Part shown: positions 8,559-15,590 of the stretch, piece after piece
How the letters are laid out: each line of letters begins with the position of its first letter
Position numbering within the stretch: position 1 is the first letter of the stretch
Assembly (NCBI RefSeq): GCF_000024125.1
Contig: NC_013222.1
Coordinates: forward strand, 248,001 to 312,000
DNA: 64,000 bases
Direction of reading: 5' to 3'
From: Robiginitalea biformata HTCC2501
Lineage (GTDB): Bacteria; Bacteroidota; Bacteroidia; Flavobacteriales; Flavobacteriaceae
Notes under the pieces: model-generated
Database searches by the model: none
Told to the model about the DNA's origin: nothing
What the model saw: only the letters and a program-made list of their open reading frames with translations
Position numbers and translations under genes: made by a program

Positions 8559-8834
8559 TTAGGCCAGTTTAAGCACTTTGGCAATTGCCACTAAATGGGA
8601 ATCCACTGAGGACAACCCCCCATGCAATTTTTCCAAAGCTCCATTGATGACCCCCACCTTTTCTCCTAAGGGACTGGTATCATCCTGTATTTTCTGTAAG
8701 CCCCCCGCCAAACCTTCCAAATGAGTGCCGGCTCTTCTAAGAGCAACGATGATAAGTACTAAATATACAACTAATACAAGCACTAAAAGTGTTACTATTA
8801 TTATTGTGGCTATAAACAGAGTCGATGAGTTCAT
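8559..8834 (-). CDS. Small single-span membrane protein 5 of 5 (hydrogenase operon)
   Basis: A 91-residue protein: N-terminal transmembrane helix (about residues 5-32, rich in Ile, Val and Leu), then a soluble amphipathic helix (LEGLAGGLQKIQDDTSPLG ... LEKLHGGLSSVDSHLVAI). It is the last of five consecutive proteins with the same plan between the small- and large-subunit genes. The soluble parts resemble coiled-coil segments of chemoreceptor HAMP/signalling regions in composition only. A membrane tether or multimer scaffold for the hydrogenase is inferred from operon position; no catalytic residue is visible. Confidence 0.8.
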   Translation of the reverse strand: MNSSTLFIATIIIVTLLVLVLVVYLVLIIVALRRAGTHLEGLAGGLQKIQDDTSPLGEKVGVINGALEKLHGGLSSVDSHLVAIAKVLKLA

Positions 8835-8840
8835 ACGCTT

Positions 8841-9131
8841 TCAGTTAATTTTTTCAGCTCGTGTGGCCAAAGTTGTTTTTAGGGTATCTGCATTTTCATT
8901 GATAGACCCGGCCACATCCAACATACCTGAAGCAACACCAATGGTATCGTTTAAAGCTTTGATATGTTCCGTATTGCCTGCCACACCAATACCTGCTTCT
9001 TTCATTTCCTTAAAATAGCGCTCAATTGACCTTGAAGCCAGCCAGGTCCTATGTAACAGGCGCACCAAATAAGGTAATATAAGCACTGTTACTATTAACA
9101 AAATCAACCATAAGATGTTTACTGCATTCAT
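8841..9131 (-). CDS. Small single-span membrane protein 4 of 5 (hydrogenase operon)
   Basis: A 96-residue protein starting MNAVNILWLILL; the upstream in-frame Met would overlap the previous gene, so 9131, one base after that gene's stop, is preferred. One transmembrane helix (about 4-26), a basic turn (RLLHRTWLASRS), then a long helix with heptad-like hydrophobics (IKALNDTIGVASGMLDVAGS) ending in Arg/Lys. It shares the size and layout of its four neighbours but little direct sequence. Probably part of a membrane assembly with the hydrogenase. Confidence 0.8.
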   Translation of the reverse strand: MNAVNILWLILLIVTVLILPYLVRLLHRTWLASRSIERYFKEMKEAGIGVAGNTEHIKALNDTIGVASGMLDVAGSINENADTLKTTLATRAEKIN

Positions 9132-9132
9132 A

Positions 9133-9423
9133 TCAAATGTTTTGCTTAACGGCTGCATTTATTGATTCTTCAAGTTGACCATCCACCACTTTAAGTCCCT
9201 CGGCCACTTCGGTAAGTGCGCCATTCAGCTTGGTGACTTGAACGGGAAGATGTCCCGTCTCGGTTTCGATTGCCCTGAGACCCAATCTCAGTTTGGCGAG
9301 ATAACTTTGACCATCTCCTCCAATGCTGGTAAGAAGTTTTATAATTCCGTGCAGGTAGTACACCAAAACATAAACCAAAAGAAGTACCGCCAAAATGGTA
9401 ATGATCATTAATATCACGTTCAT
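9133..9423 (-). CDS. Small single-span membrane protein 3 of 5 (hydrogenase operon)
   Basis: A 96-residue protein, transmembrane helix at about residues 3-30 (MIITILAVLLLVYVLVYYL), then a helix LAKLRLGLRAIETETGHLP and a second KLNGALTEVAEGLKVVDGQL. The latter resembles the GALEKLHGGLSSVDSHL stretch of protein 5, the best hint that these five arose by duplication. Its start overlaps the previous stop by 4 bases (ATGA), a sign of translational coupling. Confidence 0.8.
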   Translation of the reverse strand: MNVILMIITILAVLLLVYVLVYYLHGIIKLLTSIGGDGQSYLAKLRLGLRAIETETGHLPVQVTKLNGALTEVAEGLKVVDGQLEESINAAVKQNI

Positions 9424-9746
9424 AAACTAGAATTTTTAGAGCTTTGCAACATACAATGTGGACATCCCGGACAACCTTCAATGTGTTGGGTAATGGCCTT
9501 GGAACCTCCAACAATGGCCACTGCGGAGTTCAGTATTTTACTGGCCACTTGATTGGTCTTGGTCAAAAACAAGGGGATATGTATGGTGTTGTTCGCTGTC
9601 AATTTACCTTGCGTCCAAATATCAGCGGCTGTACGGTCAATATCTTTTGCGGTCTTTTTTATCAAATTGAGCAGAAAGGCAACTACCCCAATAACCACTA
9701 GGCCAATTACCAGTGATATTATCCATAATTGTATTCCCGTATCCAT
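9420..9746 (-). CDS. Small single-span membrane protein 2 of 5, with a Cys-rich tail
   Basis: A 108-residue protein starting MDTGIQLWIISLV at 9746; an upstream in-frame start at 9806 would overlap the previous gene. A transmembrane helix (about 5-27) is followed by a soluble helical region and a tail IEGCPGCPHCMLQ with three cysteines and a His (Cys-x2-Cys-x2-Cys). That tail is unique among the five and could bind iron-sulphur, heme or another metal, which would make it a candidate electron relay from the hydrogenase to the quinone pool. This function is a hypothesis. Confidence 0.8.
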   Translation of the reverse strand: MDTGIQLWIISLVIGLVVIGVVAFLLNLIKKTAKDIDRTAADIWTQGKLTANNTIHIPLFLTKTNQVASKILNSAVAIVGGSKAITQHIEGCPGCPHCMLQSSKNSSL

Positions 9747-9765
9747 ATAATTTTCAATTAATACA

Positions 9766-10047
9766 TTATTCCAAAGCTTCTGCCACCAAAGTGGCATGTG
9801 CTTCAATGGCCTCTGCTTCTTTCTGAATACCCGCGGCCACGTTGTTTGTGGTCTCTAATTCCCAAATACTGTTCGTATTGTTCTTTATCTGGGTCACTAT
9901 TTCCAAAGCGGCCCCAGCCAGTCTAAGAATACGTTTGGCAGCCAACCATACCAAAATCAATAGTACTGCAGCAATAACAACAATTACCGAGACCAAGGCT
10001 AGTCCAATCAACCATTCGTTTAAAAGTGCTTCGTTTTCCATTTCCAT
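9766..10047 (-). CDS. Small single-span membrane protein 1 of 5 (hydrogenase operon)
   Basis: A 93-residue protein beginning two bases after the small-subunit stop. A short acidic N-terminus (MEMENEALLNEW) is followed by a transmembrane helix (about 13-36) and an Ala/Glu-rich amphipathic helix (EIVTQIKNNTNSIWELETTN, then EAEAIEAHATLVAEALE). Same architecture as the four genes after it. No cofactor residues are visible. Confidence 0.8.
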   Translation of the reverse strand: MEMENEALLNEWLIGLALVSVIVVIAAVLLILVWLAAKRILRLAGAALEIVTQIKNNTNSIWELETTNNVAAGIQKEAEAIEAHATLVAEALE

Positions 10048-10049
10048 TT

Positions 10050-11204
10050 TTATTTATTGGAACCAGGTTTAGGGCTATCACTAAACTGCATTTTCTCATA
10101 GGTATAATGCATCACCTTTTTGACCAAATTGGGCTCTTTGACATGTCCCCAGCCGGAGGGTACCTTGCCCTCTTTGTTCCACTTTGGGGTCCGGTTTTGG
10201 AACGCCATCGTCATTTCGCGCAAATTGCGAATAACTGTGCCGGTTACACGTGAAATATTGGAGGAAACCATTGTTCCCGGAGCCGTTTTATAAAATGGTG
10301 CAAAACTATCGGGAAACCCGGGCATGGTGCACCCTATACAAGGAGCACCCACATTCATACATCCACCTGCGTGATTTAGGGCTCCTCTTTTGTTTATGTT
10401 GCATTGCACCACTGGGCCCCAACATCCTATTTCTACCAAACATTCCTTGTCCCCATGTTCTTCGGCAAAAGTACCTTCCTCATAAAATCCTGCTCGGGTA
10501 CATCCTCTATGGACCGTTTCATCAAATAACCATGATGGTCTCCCTAGCTCATCGAATTCCGGTAAGGGGGCCAATCCATTGAGAAATAGCAACACGGCCG
10601 CAATGGTCTCGGTAATATTATCACCCTGTGGAGCACATCCAGGAATATTGACCACTGGGAGCCCAAGAGCACTTCGATAATCCTCACCCAATAAATCCAT
10701 GACACTAGCTGCATTCGTTGGATTATTTGCAGCAGCAGGGATTCCTCCCCATGTTGCGCAGGTCCCTACCGCGATGACTGCTGCAGCATGTTCTGACATT
10801 CTGGTTACCCAACTTGACGAAGGTATGGGTTGTGGATCACCATTCTCATCCTCATCGGCCCCGAGTCCAGACCAGTATCCTCCTGTCTGCGCCGCTATAC
10901 TTTCGTCCATAATTGAACCTTCACATAGCACTACAAATGGAGCGCCAAGTTCTCCCTTGGCCGCCAAACGAAAAGGTTTAATGAACTCCTCCCCAGCATT
11001 CACGGATAAAACAGGATGATGTAAAATAACTTTCGCCGCTCCGGGTATTGTTCCGTTTAGAAGATTTTCAACCGAAGGATTTGTTGCACCTACAGTAGCA
11101 ATAGAGCATCCATCACAACTGCCTCCTGCAATCCAAAAGGCATGTACCACATCAAAAACATTGGAAATGGGACCTTGAAAGTGTTTGGCTAGATTTTGTG
11201 TCAT
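10050..11204 (-). CDS. [NiFe]-hydrogenase small (Fe-S) subunit, no Tat signal
   Basis: A 384-residue protein that carries the Fe-S clusters passing electrons from the Ni-Fe site. GGSCDGCSIA holds Cys30 and Cys33 for the proximal cluster; GTCATWGG, NIPGCAPQ and a C-terminal Cys-rich block (HRGCTRAGF, IGCWGPVVQC, GGCMNVGAPCIGC) supply the rest. The N-terminus MTQNLAKHFQG has no twin-arginine signal, unlike classic periplasmic uptake enzymes, so the protein should stay in the cytoplasm. It is the first gene of the operon, with a palindromic AT-rich leader upstream. Confidence 0.95.
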   Translation of the reverse strand: MTQNLAKHFQGPISNVFDVVHAFWIAGGSCDGCSIATVGATNPSVENLLNGTIPGAAKVILHHPVLSVNAGEEFIKPFRLAAKGELGAPFVVLCEGSIMDESIAAQTGGYWSGLGADEDENGDPQPIPSSSWVTRMSEHAAAVIAVGTCATWGGIPAAANNPTNAASVMDLLGEDYRSALGLPVVNIPGCAPQGDNITETIAAVLLFLNGLAPLPEFDELGRPSWLFDETVHRGCTRAGFYEEGTFAEEHGDKECLVEIGCWGPVVQCNINKRGALNHAGGCMNVGAPCIGCTMPGFPDSFAPFYKTAPGTMVSSNISRVTGTVIRNLREMTMAFQNRTPKWNKEGKVPSGWGHVKEPNLVKKVMHYTYEKMQFSDSPKPGSNK

Positions 11205-11456
11205 ATCTTCATAAAATTAGAGCAAAAGCTTTTAAATTCTTAATAGAATTACACATTTATTATAGAAAATATTTTCTAATCATAGGTTAATTGATTTCGG
11301 GATTGTTTGTAAAAGGGTGGTTTCAAATCAAACTGGAAAACCAAATTAAAGTGTGCTCTAAGCATAGAAATCCATTACCATTCATTTTGATAGGTTATGG
11401 GTTTTATAAACGGGAACTTTTTCGAGACAAAATTTTTAGACGAAAAGAGAATTATA
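11205..11456. promoter_or_regulatory. AT-rich control region upstream of the hydrogenase operon
   Basis: The gap between the hydrogenase operon (leftward) and the DUF4143 gene (rightward) holds no gene. A perfect 16-base palindrome TAGAAAATATTTTCTA lies at 11263-11278, about 60 bases upstream of the small-subunit start, a plausible position for a dimeric regulator or an upstream promoter element. The remaining sequence is AT-rich without a clear Bacteroidota -7/-33 pair. Confidence 0.4.
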
Positions 11457-11495
11457 TTCACTAAAAAGCATTACTTTTAGTGAATACATTCACTA
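11457..11495 (+). promoter_or_regulatory. Inverted repeat before the DUF4143 ATPase gene
   Basis: TTCACTAAAA at 11457-11466 and its complement TTTTAGTGAA at 11475-11484 form an inverted repeat with an 8-base spacer, and a third half-site TTCACTA follows at 11489-11495, ending seven bases before the ATG. The arrangement suits an operator, possibly bound by the gene product or a partner; no binding protein can be named. Confidence 0.45.
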
Positions 11496-11502
11496 GATTC
11501 AT

Positions 11503-12615
11503 ATGATTAAGCGGATTTTAGAAGAAAAAATCACTCAACGGCTTGATAAGGGAAAAGCAATTCTGGTCATCGGACCCAGACAAGTTGGAAAAACGACCTT
11601 GATCAATTCCATTTTGGACAATAGGGAACATCTGTTTTTGGATGGTGATGATTCCACCGTCAGAAACCTATTGACCGACCCCAATACCGAGCAATTAAAG
11701 AGCATTATAGGCAACCACAATACTTTGTTCATCGATGAGGCCCAACGTATTGAGAATATAGGGTTGACCTTAAAAATCATTACCGACCAATTCAAAAAAG
11801 TACAGTTATTGGTAAGCGGATCTTCAGCCTTTGAATTGAACAACCAGACCAGCGAACCATTGACCGGAAGAAAATGGGAATACAAATTGTATCCAATTTC
11901 TTGGCGGGAATTGGAGGACAGTATTGGTTATGTAAAGTCAGAGCAGCAGCTCGAATTGAGAATCCTTTATGGTATGTATCCTGATGTCATTAACAATCTT
12001 GGGGACGAAATCGAGGTTTTAAAACAATTGACCAACAGTTATCTCTACAAAGATATTTTGGCATTTAGCGGAATACGAAAGCCCCAAATGCTGGAAAAGT
12101 TACTTCGTGCTCTGGCCTTGCAGTTGGGCAGCGAGGTGAGTTACAACGAACTTGCCCAATTGGTAGGCGTTGATAAGAACACCGTTGCCAATTACATCGA
12201 TGTTCTTGAAAAAGGGTATGTTGTTTTTAGGCTATCTAGTTTCAGTAGGAATCTAAGGAACGAAATAAAGACCAACCAAAAGATTTACTTCTACGATACA
12301 GGTGTTAGAAACGCTGTCATCGGTAATTTCAATCTGTTGGACAGCAGAAGCGATAAGGGGGGGCTCTGGGAGAACTTCTTGATAGCCGAGCGTATCAAAA
12401 AACTGGCCTACGATGGCTCTTTGGCCAATTCCTATTTTTGGCGAACAAAACAGCAACAGGAAATCGATTACGTTGAAGAAGTCTCAGGCCAAATAACAGG
12501 TTATGAGTTCAAGTGGAGTGAAAAAGCAAAAGCAAAGCTTTCCAAGTCCTTTATGGTAAGTTACAATGCCGCTATCGAAGTAATCCACAGAAATAATTTT
12601 AGGGAATTTGTTTAG
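11503..12615 (+). CDS. AAA-type ATPase with C-terminal DUF4143 domain
   Basis: A 370-residue protein with Walker A GPRQVGKTT (about 24-32), Walker B LFIDEAQRI (about 83-91), the family segment LLVSGSSAFELN, then a winged-helix-like region (LAQLVGVDKNTVANYIDVLEKGYVV) and a nuclease-like C-terminal block (SYFWRTKQQQEIDYVEE ... YEFKWS). These DUF4143 ATPases are common in Bacteroidota and often accessory or mobile; their role is not settled. It sits alone between the hydrogenase operon and the integrase and converges with the latter. Confidence 0.9.
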   Translation: MIKRILEEKITQRLDKGKAILVIGPRQVGKTTLINSILDNREHLFLDGDDSTVRNLLTDPNTEQLKSIIGNHNTLFIDEAQRIENIGLTLKIITDQFKKVQLLVSGSSAFELNNQTSEPLTGRKWEYKLYPISWRELEDSIGYVKSEQQLELRILYGMYPDVINNLGDEIEVLKQLTNSYLYKDILAFSGIRKPQMLEKLLRALALQLGSEVSYNELAQLVGVDKNTVANYIDVLEKGYVVFRLSSFSRNLRNEIKTNQKIYFYDTGVRNAVIGNFNLLDSRSDKGGLWENFLIAERIKKLAYDGSLANSYFWRTKQQQEIDYVEEVSGQITGYEFKWSEKAKAKLSKSFMVSYNAAIEVIHRNNFREFV

Positions 12616-12676
12616 CACTTTCCAGATACTAATCTCTACCAACATATAAACGGGCTGAAAATCCTTTAAGACTAAT

Positions 12677-13915
12677 TCAATCCAATCCCCAAGCCTCCTT
12701 CAATTTTTGGGCAGCTTCATAATTAGAGATTTTCAGATAACGGCGAAAGGCCTTTTCAGATTTATGCCCTGAAATTTTCATTATCAACTGTACATCGATG
12801 CCATTCAAGTAAGCATTGGTACAAAAAGAACGCCTGCACGTATGGGAACTTATTAATTTGTATTTTTCTAAAAGTTGTGCCTCTTTGATAGTTCCACGTT
12901 TATGTTCGATTTCAACTTTCTGGTGAAGTTTGGCCGAATCGCCCAGTTCTTTTATGCGCCTATTAAAGGTAAAAGAATCAATATCAGGGGCATATCCGCT
13001 GTATTTATCTAAGATTGCTTTGACCTGCTTACGAAGCGGCACTACTATTCGGCCAGAAGTTTTCTTTTGCCGAATATTCAAAAATCCTTCACTATCCAAA
13101 TACTCAGGTCGGATTCTAGAGATATCGGAAAATCGAAGTCCGGTTAAACAACCGATTACAAAGAAGTCTTTTACCTTTTCCAATTCTTTATCTTCTTTAC
13201 AATCGACATCGGCAATGGCCTGTATCTCATCATCGGTTAGGTAAATATGGTCAACCTCTTCCTGAACTACCTTGAATGAGGAAAGGTCAATGGGTTTAAT
13301 ACGGTTTCTTCGCACTCGATCGTTTAGAAATGCTTTTAGGTTTTTAACCAATTTGCCGATGGTATTGTTTTTCATACCAACACCTCCATTTTTCAAGGGC
13401 GCATGATAGGCAAGGTAATCCGTCCACTCTTGGTAAAAATGATAATCGAAGGCGTTAAAGTCTATTATAATACCGGAAAACTCTTCAAAACCTTCCAGAT
13501 GCTTTTTAAGGGAATTGTAATCTTTAATAACATCCTTAACTACCTTTCCTTTTTTACTTTCCAAATAATCTTCAAACTCGGTAAAAAAGTCTTGAAGTGG
13601 TTTTTGATTTACCGATGGTTCACCTTCTTCAAATTGTTTTTTGAAAAGTTTTTTTGAAAGTGGTTTGCCTTGGTTTTGAAAAGAAGTAACTATTTGATTT
13701 GCCAAACTGTCCATTTGGGTCAGTTGAACAAATTCGGATGCCACTTCTTTGGACTTTTTAAGAAATGATTTTTCCTTGTTCCAATATTTAGATGGTATTT
13801 CAATACCCGTGTCAATTTGAACTCTGGAATTACGATTTTCATAGTATCGTAATTTGACACTATGCGTTCCATTTAGGTTCGATTTATCCGATATGTAAAA
13901 CTTATAATTGTACAT
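12677..13915 (-). CDS. Tyrosine recombinase / integrase (left island)
   Basis: A 412-residue integrase of the Bacteroidetes type with an N-terminal arm-binding region (KFYISDKSNLNGTHSVKLRYY), a SAM-like core-binding domain and a C-terminal catalytic domain. Catalytic residues are intact: Arg in TGLRFSDIS, His-x-x-Arg in SSHTCRR, the GHKSE box, and Tyr in FRRYLKIS. The ATG at 13915 is preferred; another in-frame ATG at 13939 adds 8 residues. It marks the boundary between the AT-rich hydrogenase block and the GC-rich core and is the obvious mover of that block. Confidence 0.92.
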   Translation of the reverse strand: MYNYKFYISDKSNLNGTHSVKLRYYENRNSRVQIDTGIEIPSKYWNKEKSFLKKSKEVASEFVQLTQMDSLANQIVTSFQNQGKPLSKKLFKKQFEEGEPSVNQKPLQDFFTEFEDYLESKKGKVVKDVIKDYNSLKKHLEGFEEFSGIIIDFNAFDYHFYQEWTDYLAYHAPLKNGGVGMKNNTIGKLVKNLKAFLNDRVRRNRIKPIDLSSFKVVQEEVDHIYLTDDEIQAIADVDCKEDKELEKVKDFFVIGCLTGLRFSDISRIRPEYLDSEGFLNIRQKKTSGRIVVPLRKQVKAILDKYSGYAPDIDSFTFNRRIKELGDSAKLHQKVEIEHKRGTIKEAQLLEKYKLISSHTCRRSFCTNAYLNGIDVQLIMKISGHKSEKAFRRYLKISNYEAAQKLKEAWGLD

Positions 13916-13977
13916 TAGCGTGCCGCATTCGTGCCGCATTTTTCACGAAAAGTAGTGTTTTATAGTGTAAAATAAAA

Positions 13978-14002
13978 ATCAGTATTAACTTAAAATACTG
14001 AT
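13978..14002. repeat. Hairpin at the island/core junction
   Basis: ATCAGTATT (13978-13986) and AATACTGAT (13994-14002) form a perfect 9-base stem with a 7-base loop, about 60 bases upstream of the integrase start. It could be an integrase-binding or attachment-site element, or a terminator for transcription from the core side. Together with the next features it fills the gene-free stretch 13940-14516. Confidence 0.5.
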
Positions 14003-14075
14003 AATCAATAAAATAATGTATGTTAATGAAAAGTTAAATTGTTATGGAAGCATCCCGTCCAGACCGCTGTAAAGC

Positions 14076-14109
14076 AAAACCCTTCGCACGCAAGTGCGGG
14101 GGGTTTTTT
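14076..14109. terminator. Strong bidirectional hairpin terminator-like structure
   Basis: AAAACCCTTCGCAC, a GCAA loop and GTGCGGGGGGTTTT form a GC-rich stem flanked by A and T runs, so it could end transcription from either side. No gene abuts it directly; it is part of the repeat patch between integrase and hydrolase. Confidence 0.5.
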
Positions 14110-14196
14110 CGTTTCGCAGCCCTTGAGCTTGCTCAAAAGAGCGGAGAAACGGAAAAAGCCAACGGCGGCGATAGCCGGCGGAAGGATTTTGCTTTA

Positions 14197-14504
14197 CAGC
14201 AGGCCCACCCCTTGGGCCGCTTTCGAATGAAGTGAGAAAGCAATCCCGGCCCAAAAATGACAGATTACCAATAAAGCTCCTAAGCTTGCTCTCAGATTCG
14301 GATGAATGAAAAAACACCGCCGGACAACGAAGTTGGCCGGAGGGTTTTACTTGACAGCAGGCCCACCCCTTGGGCCGCTTTCGAGCCGAAGGCGAGAAAG
14401 CAATCCCGTCTTATGGGGACGCAGGGATTTCGAGCGCAGCGAGAAAAGAATCCCGTCTTGCGCGAAGGCAAGAATTTCGAGCCGAAGGCGAGAAAGCAAT
14501 CCCG
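14197..14504. repeat. Direct-repeat patch next to the integrase
   Basis: A 30-base unit starting CAGCAGGCCCACCCCTTGGG is identical at 14197-14226 and 14355-14384; each contains the stem GGCCCACCCCTTGGGCC. The 15-mer GAGAAAGCAATCCCG recurs at 14234, 14394 and 14490, with a variant (GAGAAAAGAATCCCG) at 14440. Short open frames across the patch are repeat artefacts. It may be a decayed REP-like element or remnants of repeated integration. GC content here already matches the core. Confidence 0.75.
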
Positions 14505-14516
14505 TCGCATAATTGA

Positions 14517-15467
14517 TCACCTATCCCGCAACATCCCGAGAAATTCCTCAATCGCAGCAAAATACCCCCCCGGGTTATCCAGCCAGCCGTAATGTTTGCT
14601 CTCTTCAAGGATGACCAACCGGGAATCCTGTAAAATCCGGTGTGCCTTCCCGGCGAGTTCCGGGCTCACGATATCCTGCCTGCCATGCAGGATCAATACC
14701 GGGCAGGCCAACATGCGCATTTGAGATTTCACGTCATAACCCATCCGCCTGAGGTCCTGCCAGACGAGCCGGTTGATTGTACGGTTCCCCTGGGTGAGCC
14801 GCTCGGCCACTACCGGTATATGTTCCCGATGGTACACATAAGCCGGGGCCAGGAATTCCCCCCGCTTTAACCGGGTCGCATGGGTGGTGTCGCCGCGTTG
14901 GATCCTGCGGTTGTAATAACGCAGGGAATCCTGCTCAACAGGGGTCAACCCACCCGGGATATCCAGGGTGGCCAGCAATTCCAAATCCATGCCCCCTGAA
15001 GAGGACTGGATCATCCCCAGCAGCCTGTCCGGGTACTTCGAGGCATAGTAATACGCCAGGATGCCCCCGAAGGAATGCCCCATCACCACCCACCGGTTGA
15101 TCCCCAGGTGCCGGCGCAGCGCCTCGATGTCCGCGACCATCCGATCCATGGTAACCGTGGAATCATTGACGACGTCCAATTCGGACAAGCCGGTCCCCCG
15201 CTGGTCGAAGAGTATTACCCGGTTGTTTTCGGCCAGATTCCCGGCCATCATAAGAAACCCTTCGCTGCTCATCCCCGGGCCGCCATTGATAAGCAGAACA
15301 GGCAGGCCTTCCCCCAGGTCCCGATAGTGGAGGGTAACGCCCGGCAGTTCCAAAAAATGGCTGGCCTGGGCGATGAGAGGCTGAGTCCAGGGATTCAAAA
15401 AGACCAGCAAGAGCCCGAGCCAAAAGTTCGAGTTGTCCGCAAGTAGATTTTTACAGCTGTATATCAT
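14517..15467 (-). CDS. Alpha/beta hydrolase, proline iminopeptidase-like (S33)
   Basis: A 316-residue protein with a hydrophobic N-terminus (about 16-35) that may be an uncleaved or secretory signal. NGGPGMSS (61-68) is the oxyanion motif of proline iminopeptidases, GHSFGG (130-135) gives the nucleophile Ser132, HGRQDIVSP the acid, and ESKHYGW the His. These enzymes release N-terminal residues from peptides or hydrolyse related amides. It is divergently placed from the S9 peptidase gene, 123 bases away, and the two may share a peptide-degradation role. Confidence 0.88.
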   Translation of the reverse strand: MIYSCKNLLADNSNFWLGLLLVFLNPWTQPLIAQASHFLELPGVTLHYRDLGEGLPVLLINGGPGMSSEGFLMMAGNLAENNRVILFDQRGTGLSELDVVNDSTVTMDRMVADIEALRRHLGINRWVVMGHSFGGILAYYYASKYPDRLLGMIQSSSGGMDLELLATLDIPGGLTPVEQDSLRYYNRRIQRGDTTHATRLKRGEFLAPAYVYHREHIPVVAERLTQGNRTINRLVWQDLRRMGYDVKSQMRMLACPVLILHGRQDIVSPELAGKAHRILQDSRLVILEESKHYGWLDNPGGYFAAIEEFLGMLRDR

Positions 15468-15590
15468 AGAAGGAATATCGTAAGTAGTCCTCGTAATCTA
15501 CCGCTTTGATTCCACTTCCTGGTAAGATATGATCAACCTTATCCCCAAAATCTCCGATTCCGTATCTTAAGGCCTCCAATACAACCAACC

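Noticed and set aside
14042..14592. Short open frames in the repeat patch
   Set aside because: They restate the direct repeats (PTPWAAFE, KARKQSR) on several strands and frames, and look like repeat artefacts.
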